64,000 nt of DNA. Origin: Methylotuvimicrobium sp. KM2 (lineage in GTDB: Bacteria > Pseudomonadota > Gammaproteobacteria > Methylococcales > Methylomonadaceae). Shown piece after piece: positions 53,711-62,807 of the stretch. The stretch covers positions 3,976,300-4,040,299 of the forward strand of contig NZ_CP150634.1 in the NCBI RefSeq assembly GCF_038051925.1. The letters run 5' to 3'. Numbering within the stretch: the stretch's first letter is position 1; the number at the start of each line of letters is the position of its first letter. The notes under the pieces were generated by a model that worked only from the letters and a program-made list of their open reading frames with translations, was not told the DNA's origin and ran no database searches. The translations under genes were made by a program, and so were the position numbers.

Positions 53711-54559
53711 CTGGTTCCCACGGTCCTCCGTGGGAACCCATACCGAGGCCGAGTAGCGGCGCGAAACTCATACCGGTACGGAAGCGCCGGTCTGCATTCC
53801 CACGCCGGAGCGTGGGAACGAGGTGGAGACACCCTGGTTCCCACGGTCCTCCGTGGGAACCCATACCGAGGCCGAGTAGCGGCGCGAAACTGATGCCGGT
53901 ACGGAAGCGCCGGTCTGCATTCCCACGCCGGAGCATGGGAACGAGGTGGAGACGCCCTGGTTCCCACGGTCCTCCGTGGGAACCCATACCGAAGCCGAGT
54001 AGCGGCGCGAAACTCATGCCGGTACGGAAGCGCCGGTCTGCATTCCCACGCCGGAGCGTGGGAACGAGGTGAAGCTTCCCTGGTTCCCACGGTCCTCCGT
54101 GGGAACCCATACCGAGGCCGAGTAGCGGCGCGAAACTGATGCCGGTACGGAAGCGCCGGTCTGCATTCCCACGCCGGAGCGTGGGAACGAGGTGGAGACG
54201 CCCTGGTTCCCACGGTCCTCCGTGGGAACCCATACCGAGGCCGAGTAGCGGTGCGAAACTCATGCCGGTACGGAAGCGCCGGTCTGCATTCCCACGCCGG
54301 AGCGTGGGAACGAGGTGGAGACGCCCTGGTTCCCACGGTCCTCCGTGGGAACCCATACCGAAGCCGAGTAGCGGCGCGAAACTCATACCGGTACGGAAGC
54401 GCCGGTCTGCATTCCCACGCCGGAGCGTGGGAACGAGGTGGAGACACCCTGGTTCCCACGGTCCTCCGTGGGAACCCATACCCAGGCCGAGTAGCGGTGC
54501 GAAACTGATGCCGGTACCGAAGCGCCGGTCTGCATTCCCACGCCGGAGCGTGGGAACGA
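53711..54559. repeat. Tandem REP array, 7 units of exactly 123 bp
   Basis: Units begin with ctggttcccacggtcctccg at 53711, 53834, 53957, 54080, 54203, 54326 and 54449, a strict 123-base period. Each unit has two hairpins (ggttcccacgg..ccgtgggaacc and cattcccacgc..gcgtgggaacg) and a linker with tgccggtacggaagcgccgg. Because 123 is divisible by 3, long apparent frames run through the array on both strands; these are artefacts. No gene is present from 53694 to 54699. Confidence 0.95.
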
Positions 54560-54699
54560 GATAACGAGATAACAAACGAGTGCGAGCGAGTCGCATCGAA
54601 TTCTTGCAAACCCGCGACGCGGGGAACGAAAACAAGACGCCAACAGACCGCGCGCGGCGGTTGCGGTATTACGACACAATTGAAAGAGAGGCTTAATTG

Positions 54700-55764
54700 A
54701 TGAAAACACAAACCTTAACAAACCGAGCCGCCGGTCAAAGCGGTTTTACCTTGTTGGAATTGCTGGTCGTCGTCACCTTGCTGGCGATTCTGGCCACCGG
54801 CGCGCTAGTCGCCTACGACGGCGCCGACGAAAAAGCACAATCCTCGCGGGCGGCCAACACGATTGGCGCGCTCGATCAAGGCGTACGTGCTTACCGGGCC
54901 GTCACCGGCGCTTATCCGAATCAGTGGGATAACTTGGCGGATCCGTTGACTGCGGATCAACCGGCAGGTGTTGACTTTAATGGCCCCGATGAGGTTTATA
55001 TTCCTTCAAGCCTTCAGAATATTTTGGGCAGTCTTGATCTGCGGACGGCATTGGAAGGTGTTTATGGCGCCAGCACAGTCGATGATGATTTCATGGAAGA
55101 TTTTTTCGTGGAGCGCTTCGGCTTCGATGAAATTCAACATGTTATGGGTACTGGTATTGGTACCAATGGCAAGGTCGAACCGAACCGGGTGCATAATGAA
55201 GGTACCAACCCATTTGACGGAACTAACGGCGCGCTCGAAACTGAATTCGGCGATTTTGGTGGCGATGTTACATTTATTTCTGTGTTAGCTTCGGATGCAT
55301 TCGATGACGATGATGACACTCAGCGTTTAAGTTGTACAGTAGGTGGGCAGTCGTTAGCGCGCGTATGGGGCGATACGGATGGTAACGGCACACCCGGCCA
55401 AGCAACTGACATTGCGGATCCGCTCGTCATCAACTCCATCAACGATGCCTTGAGCACCGAGCGTTGTAATCTGGTCTTGGCGGTCGGTTTCGGCGGCGAC
55501 GCGGCGCAAAGCACCGTCGATTCCTCGGCCGGCGTGGTTCAAGCTCCGACCTACACCAGCAAAAACGTCAATCCGGCTAATCAATATGCGCGTTACATCG
55601 GCCTGTTCTTGTTGGCAAAAGGAAATAAGGGTAATACAGGCGACGGTGATGGTGTAGAAAACTTGGTCGATTCCAACTTCCTGGCGCGTCCACGCTTGTT
55701 GGGCTTCATCGACACCGAAGGTAACACAATCGACATGAACATCGCCGAAGCGACCCGCGACTAA
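54700..55764 (+). CDS. Large pseudopilin-like protein (N-methylation signal)
   Basis: The 354-residue protein has a class III signal: leader MKTQTLTNRAAGQSG, cleavage before FTLLELLVVVTLLAILATGA with Glu at +5. It is far longer than standard GspG (about 140 residues). The C-terminal domain is rich in Asp, Asn and Gly with possible calcium-type loops (DTDGNGTPG; DGDGVENLVDSN). It should be processed by PilD. GAGAGG precedes the ATG. The REP array upstream and a second REP array immediately downstream isolate it from its neighbours. Confidence 0.88.
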   Translation: MKTQTLTNRAAGQSGFTLLELLVVVTLLAILATGALVAYDGADEKAQSSRAANTIGALDQGVRAYRAVTGAYPNQWDNLADPLTADQPAGVDFNGPDEVYIPSSLQNILGSLDLRTALEGVYGASTVDDDFMEDFFVERFGFDEIQHVMGTGIGTNGKVEPNRVHNEGTNPFDGTNGALETEFGDFGGDVTFISVLASDAFDDDDDTQRLSCTVGGQSLARVWGDTDGNGTPGQATDIADPLVINSINDALSTERCNLVLAVGFGGDAAQSTVDSSAGVVQAPTYTSKNVNPANQYARYIGLFLLAKGNKGNTGDGDGVENLVDSNFLARPRLLGFIDTEGNTIDMNIAEATRD

Positions 55765-55778
55765 GGCGTAGCTTCCCT

Positions 55779-57270
55779 CTGGTTCCCACGGTCCTCCGTG
55801 GGAATCCATACCGAGGCTGAATACCGATAAGAGGCTCAGCGCCCATGGAAGCCCTGCTATGCATTCCCACGCGGGAGCGTGGGAACGAGGAGGCCGAATA
55901 CCGGCAGGATCACCTTCTCGCTATGGAAGCCCCAGTATGCTCTGGTCCCACAGTCCTCCGTGGGAATCCATACCGAGGCTGAATACCGATAAGAAGCTCA
56001 GCGGCCATGGAAGCCCCGGTATGCATTCCCACGCGAGAGCGTGGGAACGAGGAAGCCGAATACCGGCAGGACGCCCTTCTCGCTATGGAAGCCCCAGTAT
56101 GCCCTGGTTCCCACGTTCCTCCGTGGGAACCCATACCGAGGCTAAATACCGATAAGAGGCTCAGTGGCCATGGAAGCTCCGGTATGCATTCCCACGCGGG
56201 AGCGTGGGAACGAGGAAGCCGAATACCTGCAGGACGCCCTTCTCGCTATGGAAGCCCGAGTATGCCCTGGTTCCCACGGTCCTCCGTGGGAACCCATACC
56301 GAGGCTAAATACCGATAAGAAGCTCAGCGGCCATGGAAGCTCCGGTATGCATCCCCACGCGGGAGCGTGGGAACGAGGAAGCCGAATACGGCAGGACGCC
56401 CTTCTCGCTATGGAAGCCCCAGTATGCTCTGGTTCCCACGGTCCTCCGTGGGAACCCATACCAAGGCTGAATACCGATAAGAGGCTCAGCGGCCATGGAA
56501 GCCCTGGTATGCACTCCCTCGCGGGAGCGTGGGAACGAGGAAGCCGAATACCAGCAGGACGCTCTTCTCGCTATGGAAGCCCCAGTATGCTCTGGTTCCC
56601 ACGGTCCTCCGTGGGAACCCATACCGAGGCTGAATACCGATAAGAGGCTCAGCGGCCATGGAAGCCCTGGTATGCGTTCCCACGCGGGAGCGTGGGAACG
56701 AGGAAACCGAATACCGGCAGGACGCCCTTCTCGCTATGGAAGCCCCAGTATGCTCTGGTTCCCACGGTCCTCCGTGGGAACCCATACCGAGGCTGAATAC
56801 CGATAAGAAGCTCAGCGGCCATGGAAGCCCCGGTATGCATTCCCACGCGAGAGCGTGGGAACGAGGAAGCCGAATACCGGCAGGACGCCCTTCTCGCTAT
56901 GGAAGCCCGAGTATGCCCTGGTTCCCACGGTCCTCCGTGGGAACCCATACCAAGGCTAAATACCGATAAGAAGCTCAGTGGCCATGGAAGCCCCGGTATG
57001 CATTCCCACGCGGGAGCGTGGGAACGAGGAAGCCGAATACCGGCAGGACGCCCTTCTCGCTATGGAAGCCCCAGTATGCTCTGGTTCCCACGGTCCTCCG
57101 TGGGAACCCATACCGAGGCTGAATACCGATAAGAGGCTCAGTGGCCATGGAAGCCCCGGTATGCATTCCCACGCGGGAGCGTGGGAACGAGGAAGCCGAA
57201 TACAGGCAGGACGCCCTTCTCGCTATGGAAGCCCCAGTATTCATCCCCACGCGGGAGCGTGGGAACGAGT
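55779..57270. repeat. Tandem REP array, about 9 units of about 163 bp
   Basis: Units begin with ctggt(t)cccac at 55779, 55942, 56104, 56267, 56429, 56592, 56755, 56918 and 57081, with spacings of 162 or 163 bases. Each holds the two REP hairpins plus a second linker (ccgaataccggcaggacgcc .. cttctcgctatggaagc). The last unit is partial and ends about 22 bases before the next gene. The period differs from the 123-bp array although the hairpins are the same. Frames running through it are artefacts. Confidence 0.95.
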
Positions 57271-57292
57271 AACCCAAGATCATCGAACAACC

Positions 57293-59206
57293 ATGCCCGA
57301 CCACTGTAACCGATACCCGCTATTGACCTCTCTCGCCTTGCTGCTGGCGACGGCATGGCTGTATCTGCCCGGTCTGTCGGGGCCGCTGCTGTTCGACGAT
57401 CAACCGAATATTTTTAACAACCCCGCGTTTTTAGACCTACACGGCTTCGATAGCCAAGCCATTGCCGCCGCGACTTGGTCCGGCGACGCGGGGCCCTTGA
57501 AGCGTCCGGTCAGCATGTTGAGCTTCGCGCTAAATTATGTCGCCACCGGCGCCGATCCGTATTATTTCAAACTCACCAATCTCATTTTGCATCTATTCAC
57601 CGGCCTCAGCCTGGGCTATTTAACCTGGCGGCTATTGGCCGTTTATCAACAACGTCAGGCCGCCGAGCTGTCGCTTGTGCGCCGACAATGGTTGAGCGTG
57701 TTGGTCATGGCGCTCTGGCTGTGGCATCCGCTGAATCTGAGCCCGGTACTGCATGTCGTGCAGCGCATGACGCAGTTGGCGGCGTTGTTTACCGTCGGCG
57801 GCTTGTTGGCCTATTTGACCGGCCGCACACGCTTATTAACCAATGGCCGCTCGCCGAGCGGCTGGCTCTGGTTGGCCGTGGGGCTGATCGGCGGCACCGC
57901 GCTGGCTGCGTTGAGCAAGGAAAACGGTGCTTTGTTGCCGTTGCTGGCGCTGTTGCTGGAAGCGCTGTTGTTTGATTTTGCCTGCCGCACGCCACGCGCC
58001 CGGCGCTGGCTAATAGGCGTGTGCGCGGCGCTGCTGTTGTTGTCGGTCGTGGCAGCGTTGGCGTATTTGGGCGCGTTCAAGCCCGGCGGTCTGGGCGCGG
58101 CGTTCGCCAATCGCCCGTTCAGCTTCGAAGAGCGCGTGCTGACGCAAGGCCGGGTAATGTGGTTTTATGTCCGACTGTTGCTGTGGCCGGATATTCGCCA
58201 GATGGGCTTGTTTCACGACGATTTTCTGCTGTCCACCGGTTTAACCGCGCCGCTGACTACCTTGTTGGCTTGGCTGGGCTGGTGGCTGATGCTGTTGTTG
58301 GCCTTCATCGCCCGGCGTAAAGCGCCGCTGTTCAGCTTAGGGGTCGGTTTTTTTCTGATCGGTCACGTTATGGAATCGAGCATCGTGGCGCTGGACATGA
58401 TTTACGAACACCGCAATTATTTACCCGCTTACGGCCTGCTGCTGACGCTGGCTTATTACCTAACGCATCCGCGCTTATGGCGCTGGCCGCGCTCGCCGCT
58501 ATCACCGCGTATCGGCGCCTCGGCGCTTGCTGTGGTGTTGCTGGGCGTCTGCGGTTACGCCACCGCCGCGCGCGCCGCCGTGTGGTCGAGCAGTTTGAGT
58601 TTGCTGCAAACCAGTTGGGAGAACCATCCGCGCTGCGAACGCACCGCCGGGATGTTCGGCGAGGCGTTGTTGGCGGCGCTGGAGCAGCGCCGGGCGCAAG
58701 GCGAGGACACACCGGACATGCGCGAGTTACAAAGCTTTTTACGCGGCTTGTTTGCCGGCTTGCAAGCCGTCGATGATTATTATTTGGTCGGGCCTATTTT
58801 GTCCTTGCGGCTCGATGAGCTGGAAGGCAAAGCGGCGAATCCGGCGTTATTGAGCGCCTTGACCGAACGTTTGCGGCAGCCGCCCTTGTCGATCAATGCG
58901 GTCGGTTTGTTGTACGGCCAAACCGCCAAACGCTTGCGGGAACAACAAGGCTTGTCGATTGAAACGCTGTTGCCGCTGTATGCCGCGATGCTGGAAAATC
59001 CGAGAATACGCGGCGACCGCAAGGCGCGAGTATTGGGCGAATACGCCCGGCTGCTGGCGTATCGCGGCGAGCCGGGCCAGGCGCTGGCGTATGCCGCGCA
59101 CGCGGTGAAACTGAATCCAGACGAGCCGAGCTTGCGTAAATTGTGGGCTGGGTTGCTGTTGAAAGCCGGTCGTACGCAAGCCGTGCGCTTGCGCGGGGGG
59201 CAGTGA
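57293..59206 (+). CDS. Polytopic GT-C-like membrane protein with C-terminal TPR
   Basis: The 637-residue protein starts MPDHCNRYPLLTSLALLLAT. It has about 10-12 membrane helices over residues 10-430, an early acidic loop PLLFDDQPNIFNNPAF (about 31-46) like the DD/DE motif of GT-C glycosyltransferases, and YEHRNYLPAYGLLL (about 366). The soluble C-terminal half has TPR-like repeats (GEPGQALAYAAHAVKLNPDE, near 600). The layout resembles TMTC-like or PglL-like O-glycosyltransferases. Encoded among pseudopilins, it may glycosylate them; this is inference. The chosen ATG is the first after the REP array; upstream frame is REP-encoded. Confidence 0.75.
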   Translation: MPDHCNRYPLLTSLALLLATAWLYLPGLSGPLLFDDQPNIFNNPAFLDLHGFDSQAIAAATWSGDAGPLKRPVSMLSFALNYVATGADPYYFKLTNLILHLFTGLSLGYLTWRLLAVYQQRQAAELSLVRRQWLSVLVMALWLWHPLNLSPVLHVVQRMTQLAALFTVGGLLAYLTGRTRLLTNGRSPSGWLWLAVGLIGGTALAALSKENGALLPLLALLLEALLFDFACRTPRARRWLIGVCAALLLLSVVAALAYLGAFKPGGLGAAFANRPFSFEERVLTQGRVMWFYVRLLLWPDIRQMGLFHDDFLLSTGLTAPLTTLLAWLGWWLMLLLAFIARRKAPLFSLGVGFFLIGHVMESSIVALDMIYEHRNYLPAYGLLLTLAYYLTHPRLWRWPRSPLSPRIGASALAVVLLGVCGYATAARAAVWSSSLSLLQTSWENHPRCERTAGMFGEALLAALEQRRAQGEDTPDMRELQSFLRGLFAGLQAVDDYYLVGPILSLRLDELEGKAANPALLSALTERLRQPPLSINAVGLLYGQTAKRLREQQGLSIETLLPLYAAMLENPRIRGDRKARVLGEYARLLAYRGEPGQALAYAAHAVKLNPDEPSLRKLWAGLLLKAGRTQAVRLRGGQ

Positions 59207-59221
59207 TGCGGCGGGTTTATC

Positions 59222-59350
59222 CTGGTTCCCACGCAGGCGCGTGGGAACGAGAGAAACGAGCGAGAACCCATACCAGAGCCGGGTTCAGGGTTGAGACTTG
59301 TCATGGTATGGTAGTGCAGGTCGGCATTCCCACGCAGGCGCGTGGGAACG
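59222..59350. repeat. REP-like unit with variant hairpins (cgcaggcgcg)
   Basis: ggttcccacgcaggcgcgtg then ggaacg appears at both ends of this stretch, so two near-identical hairpins bracket a 70-base linker. The second hairpin runs directly into the start of the pseudopilin gene. Confidence 0.85.
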
Positions 59351-60093
59351 TGAGAGGCTCGCGTAATGCAGGCTTCACTCTACTCGAACTGCTGGCCGTC
59401 ATCACATTGCTGGGGGTATTGGCCGGTGGCGCGTTATTGGCCTATGAAGGCGTGCAAGAGGACGGCGAAGACAGTCTCGCCCGCTTTGAGCTGGCCGAAA
59501 TCAGAAAAGCCTTGTTGCAGTTTCGGCGCGACACGCGCGAACTGCCGTGCCGGGTGTATCGGGCTGGGGATTACCAAACGAACAAGGATGCCATGGTAGC
59601 GCTGGATTTTGCCGGGCTACCATCTTCACCGGATGAAGACGATTATCATGATTGGTGCCGGAATGCCTTTTCCCAACAACAAGACAGCGGTTTGAGTATG
59701 CTGCACCGGTTTCCATACAGCGAAACCGATAGCGAACACGTCGGCAAACTGTGGAACCCGGATACCCGGCGCGGCTGGCACGGGCCTTATATTAACGAGC
59801 AAGGCTTAACCGATCCTTGGGGGCAGCGTTATATTTTGCTCGACCCCGAATTGACTTATCCTGCGTCTTATCGTTGCCGGAAGAGCGGCGCGAATTATGC
59901 CGTCGTCGATGGCGAATATGATTGCTTAAAGGCCGATGACGCCGGTATTTATACCTTGCCCGCCAATGTGGCGCGACTGGTGAGTTTGGGCCCGAATGGC
60001 CGGCTGGATTCCGAAGTGAATTATGCCGATGTCGATGAGGCCGATTGGTGTCAACCTAGCGAAGATGATTTGGTATTGTGTTTGTTTCGATGA
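59350..60093 (+). CDS. Pseudopilin-like protein (GspG/H type)
   Basis: The 247-residue protein has a very short leader (MRGSRNAG) before FTLLELLAVITLLGVLAGGA with Glu+5, then the GspG-like LAEIRKALLQFRRDTRELPC, GWHGPYINEQGLTDPWGQRY and a C-terminal domain with several Cys. The GTG at 59350 is the last in-frame start before the prepilin motif and overlaps the end of a REP hairpin (gggaac-GTG). Farther starts would be REP-encoded and lie within the preceding gene. It should be a PilD substrate. Confidence 0.85.
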   Translation: MRGSRNAGFTLLELLAVITLLGVLAGGALLAYEGVQEDGEDSLARFELAEIRKALLQFRRDTRELPCRVYRAGDYQTNKDAMVALDFAGLPSSPDEDDYHDWCRNAFSQQQDSGLSMLHRFPYSETDSEHVGKLWNPDTRRGWHGPYINEQGLTDPWGQRYILLDPELTYPASYRCRKSGANYAVVDGEYDCLKADDAGIYTLPANVARLVSLGPNGRLDSEVNYADVDEADWCQPSEDDLVLCLFR

Positions 60094-60099
60094 GAGAGC

Positions 60100-60345
60100 G
60101 GAAGGCACTCTGGTTTCCACGGTCCTCCGCTCTTCGTTATACACAAATATCGATAAACTTGCTAAACAGAGGTCATCGTATAACTGGAAACTGTGCTGTT
60201 TGATAAATCTGCGGTTATTGGATATCAGTGGCTCCGAGATCGCGATCTGGGGATCGCTCCCACAGAGCATCCAGCCCCTTGTGGGAGCGACGCCTTCGTC
60301 GTCCCTCACCTAGCGTTAGGTGAGGGAAAGTCGGTTAGGTTAAGC
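60100..60345. repeat. Fragment of the 445-bp element family (inverse)
   Basis: Contains cgataaacttgctaaacaga, tttgataaatctgcggttat, ggggatcgctcccacagagc and the palindrome cacctagcgttaggtg, the same modules as 13490-13680, starting from a broken REP arm (ttccacggtcctccgc). The rest, to 60420, holds no convincing gene. Confidence 0.7.
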
Positions 60346-60420
60346 AACAATAAAGGGTATCGAGGTCACATTCGCCAAGATGGCAAGACGGTATATCTAC
60401 GACTTATGTATAACGGCGAG

Positions 60421-60522
60421 CGGTCCTCCGTGGGAATCCATACCGAGGCTAAATATCAGTAGGATACTCATGTCGCTATAGAAGCCCAGTATGCATTCCC
60501 ACGCGGGAGCGTAGGAACGAGG
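60421..60522. repeat. REP unit immediately upstream of the RAYT gene
   Basis: cggtcctccgtgggaatcca .. cattcccacgcgggagcgta then ggaacgagg. This is the second-array type of unit with a truncated first arm, ending 18 bases before the RAYT start. Confidence 0.85.
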
Positions 60523-60540
60523 CTATTGAGGAGGTAAAAC

Positions 60541-61071
60541 ATGGGCAGAAGTCGTTATAAGATTGTCGATCCGAAATTACCGCATTTCGTGACCTGCACG
60601 GTCTTGCACTGGATTCCGGTGTTTACTCGGCCCGCAACTGTCGATATTGTGCTGGAGTCTTTGCGGTTTCTGATGCAAGACGGCTTGAAGGTTTATGCGT
60701 TCGTGATCTTGGAAAATCATCTGCACTTGGTCGTGCAGAGCGAAGATATGGAGCGAGACATCTCACGCTTCAAATCGTATACGGCAAAGCACTTGATCCG
60801 GTATCTGTCCGAAAACAATGTGACGCAAATTCTGGAGCAATTGGCTTTTTATAAAAAGGCGCATAAAGGGGATAGAGCGTATCAATTCTGGCAGGAAGGC
60901 TGCCATCCGGAGTGGATTCAAAACGAACAGATTATGCGGCAAAAGGTAGAGTACATTCATAACAATCCGGTGCAGCGCGGGTATGTCGATTTGCCGGAGC
61001 ACTGGCGCTATTCGAGTGCGCGGAATTATGCCGGGCAAGCGGGACTGATCGAGGTTTGCAAGGCATGGTGA
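60541..61071 (+). CDS. rayT: REP-associated tyrosine transposase (RAYT, TnpA-REP)
   Basis: The 176-residue HUH endonuclease-type transposase has the metal-binding His pair in ILENHLHLVVQS (HLH, about 59-61) and the tyrosine region QKVEYIHNNPVQRGYV (about 137-152), both typical of IS200-related RAYTs. A GAGGAGGT ribosome binding site precedes ATG. It is flanked directly by REP units on both sides (60421-60522 and 61079-61437), the diagnostic RAYT setting. It is very likely the enzyme that spreads the REPs of this window. The gene appears intact and lies inside the pseudopilin cluster. Confidence 0.93.
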   Translation: MGRSRYKIVDPKLPHFVTCTVLHWIPVFTRPATVDIVLESLRFLMQDGLKVYAFVILENHLHLVVQSEDMERDISRFKSYTAKHLIRYLSENNVTQILEQLAFYKKAHKGDRAYQFWQEGCHPEWIQNEQIMRQKVEYIHNNPVQRGYVDLPEHWRYSSARNYAGQAGLIEVCKAW

Positions 61072-61078
61072 GGACAAT

Positions 61079-61437
61079 CTGGTTCCCACGGTCCTCCGTG
61101 GGAACCCATACCATGGGCCGGGTACAAGCACGAAACTCATGCCGGTACAGAAGCTCCGGTATGCATTCCCACGCTGGAGCGTGGGAACGAGGTGGCGCTC
61201 CCTGGTTCCCACGGTCCTCCGTGGGAACCCATACCGAAGCTGAGTACGGGCACGAAACTCATACCGGTATGGAAGCACTGGTATGCGTTCCCACGCGTGA
61301 GCGTGGGAACGAGGTGGAGTTCCCTGGTTCCCACAGTCCTCCGTGGGAACCCATACTGAGGCCCAGTACAGGCACAAAACTCATGCCGTTATGGAAGCAC
61401 CGGTATGCATTCCCACGCTGGAGCGTGGGAATGAGGA
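61079..61437. repeat. Tandem REP array, 3 units of about 123 bp, downstream of RAYT
   Basis: Units begin ctggttcccac at 61079, 61202 and 61324 (spacing 123 and 122). The period is the same as the seven-unit array. The final arm, usually gtgggaacgagg, reads gtgggaatgagg and contains the start codon of the next gene. Confidence 0.93.
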
Positions 61438-62477
61438 GGCATCCGGCAGCCGGCTTCACGCTGCTGGAAATGGTGCTGGTGCTGTTCCTGATGGCGCTGG
61501 TGGCTTCGGCTGGTTTGATGCTGACCGAAGGCGTGGAAGATCAGGCTAAGTATGACGAAACCAAGCGCCGCATGGAAATGATCCGCAAGGCCATCGTCGG
61601 CGACCCGACCCGAACCGTCAACGGCAGCCCGGAAATCAGCGGCTTTGTCGCGGACATGGGGCGGTTGCCGGGGTGTTTACGTGAACTACTAGAAGCATTC
61701 GATTGCGACGATCCCGCCAATCCGTTGACGCAATGGACTATCGACCCGACAACGGGGGTAGCCTCCGGTTGGCGCGGGCCTTATATTCAAGTGCTACCGG
61801 ACCGCGACGGGGTGCGACGTTTTCGCGACGGTTACGGCAATGATGAAGACGATAAAAACTTTGGTTGGAATTGGGCAATTTACGATGATGAGGGACGTGA
61901 TACAGAGGATGCCGCATACGAACCGCCCGCCCTTAGCGTCCGATTACAAAGTAATGGTCCGGATGGAACTCTAAAATATCCGGCAGGCGATATAGACGCC
62001 GAAAATGATGAGGATAAACCAAAGGAATTGATTACTGAATACGACTGGCGAGTTAATTTGCCATATAAGGTCAATGTGGTTTTTAAAAACCAGAGCGGTG
62101 TCGATGTTCCGGAAGTTGGTGTTACCCAGGATGTGGTTTTGCTGGTTTACGGTAACGATTTCAGTTCGCCGCTTGCGGAAAGCGATTCTGCAACACTCTC
62201 GCAGAGTGCAATTCCTTCGAATAGTATGGTCATTAAAGATTTTAATTTCACAACTTCTCCCGGTCCCATTGCCATTGGAAACCGGCCTTATGTAGTCGCA
62301 TGTGACAAGTGGGATCATGATAGTGATTCTGGGACTGATGATGAATATACGGCTTTTTTGGGGAACGGAGGGAGTGAAGGTTGCAGCACCGAGTCTATTG
62401 GTAAAGATGATGCCAGGATTTTTTCTGTCGTTCCCCGGCAGGCTTTGCATTTGAACTTGGATTGGGTCATTGAGTAA
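61431..62477 (+). CDS. Large pseudopilin-like protein starting inside a REP
   Basis: The 348-residue protein starts MRRHPAAG then FTLLEMVLVLFLMALVASAG, a class III signal with Glu+5. It continues with KYDETKRRMEMIRKAIVGDP, GWRGPYIQVLPDRDGV and a large Asp-rich C-terminal domain including DKWDHDSDSGTDDEYTAFLG. The ATG is formed by an aac-to-aat change in the REP terminal arm, and no other start lies between it and the prepilin motif. Earlier in-frame starts are within REP DNA. The following gene is 330 bases away, across a repeat fragment. Confidence 0.85.
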   Translation: MRRHPAAGFTLLEMVLVLFLMALVASAGLMLTEGVEDQAKYDETKRRMEMIRKAIVGDPTRTVNGSPEISGFVADMGRLPGCLRELLEAFDCDDPANPLTQWTIDPTTGVASGWRGPYIQVLPDRDGVRRFRDGYGNDEDDKNFGWNWAIYDDEGRDTEDAAYEPPALSVRLQSNGPDGTLKYPAGDIDAENDEDKPKELITEYDWRVNLPYKVNVVFKNQSGVDVPEVGVTQDVVLLVYGNDFSSPLAESDSATLSQSAIPSNSMVIKDFNFTTSPGPIAIGNRPYVVACDKWDHDSDSGTDDEYTAFLGNGGSEGCSTESIGKDDARIFSVVPRQALHLNLDWVIE

Positions 62478-62489
62478 GTCTGCATTCCC

Positions 62490-62705
62490 AGGGAGGGCCG
62501 CTCGCCGTTATACACAAGTATCGGTAAACTTGGTAAACAGAGGTCATCGTGTACCTGGAAGCGGTGCAGTTTGATAAATCTGCGGATATTGAACATCAGT
62601 GGCTTCGAAATCGCGACGAAGGCGTCGCTCCCACAAGGGGCCGTATGCTCTGTGGGAGCGATCCCCTGATCGTCACTCACCTAACGCTAGGTGAGTGAGA
62701 GTCGG
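62490..62705. repeat. Fragment of the 445-bp element family (inverse)
   Basis: ccgttatacacaagtatcgg, tgataaatctgcggatattg, the cgctcccacaagggg hairpin and the palindrome cacctaacgctaggtg match the middle of 13329-13773 in reverse complement. It fills most of the gap before the last gene; nothing else is seen to 62807. Confidence 0.7.
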
Positions 62706-62807
62706 AGTAGATGAGGCAACAATCGCTGGTATCGAGGTCACATGCCCTGGTTCCAGGAACCACTGCACCCTAAAGCGCATAAATGGAAATCCATAAGAGT
62801 TTAGCTA

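Noticed and set aside
53274..54711. Long open frames of 358-453 codons on the minus strand and shorter ones on the plus strand across the 123-bp array
   Set aside because: They arise because the repeat period is a multiple of three. The peptides are repeats of PRSHAPAWECRP and similar, found in every REP frame, with no start signal or family likeness.
55859..57132. Overlapping frames of about 100 codons repeated on both strands in the 163-bp array
   Set aside because: Pure repeat translation (for example SHGPPWEPIPRLNT) cycling through frames as expected for a period not divisible by three.
53711..57270. CRISPR array
   Set aside because: The periodic units are nearly identical over their full length with no short conserved repeat plus unique spacers, and no cas gene is near. 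They are REP arrays.
60360..60440. Short peptide GYRGHIRQDGKTVYLRLMYN resembling an AP2-like fragment
   Set aside because: It is only about 20 residues, lies inside repeat DNA and merges with a REP arm. No start, no domain context.
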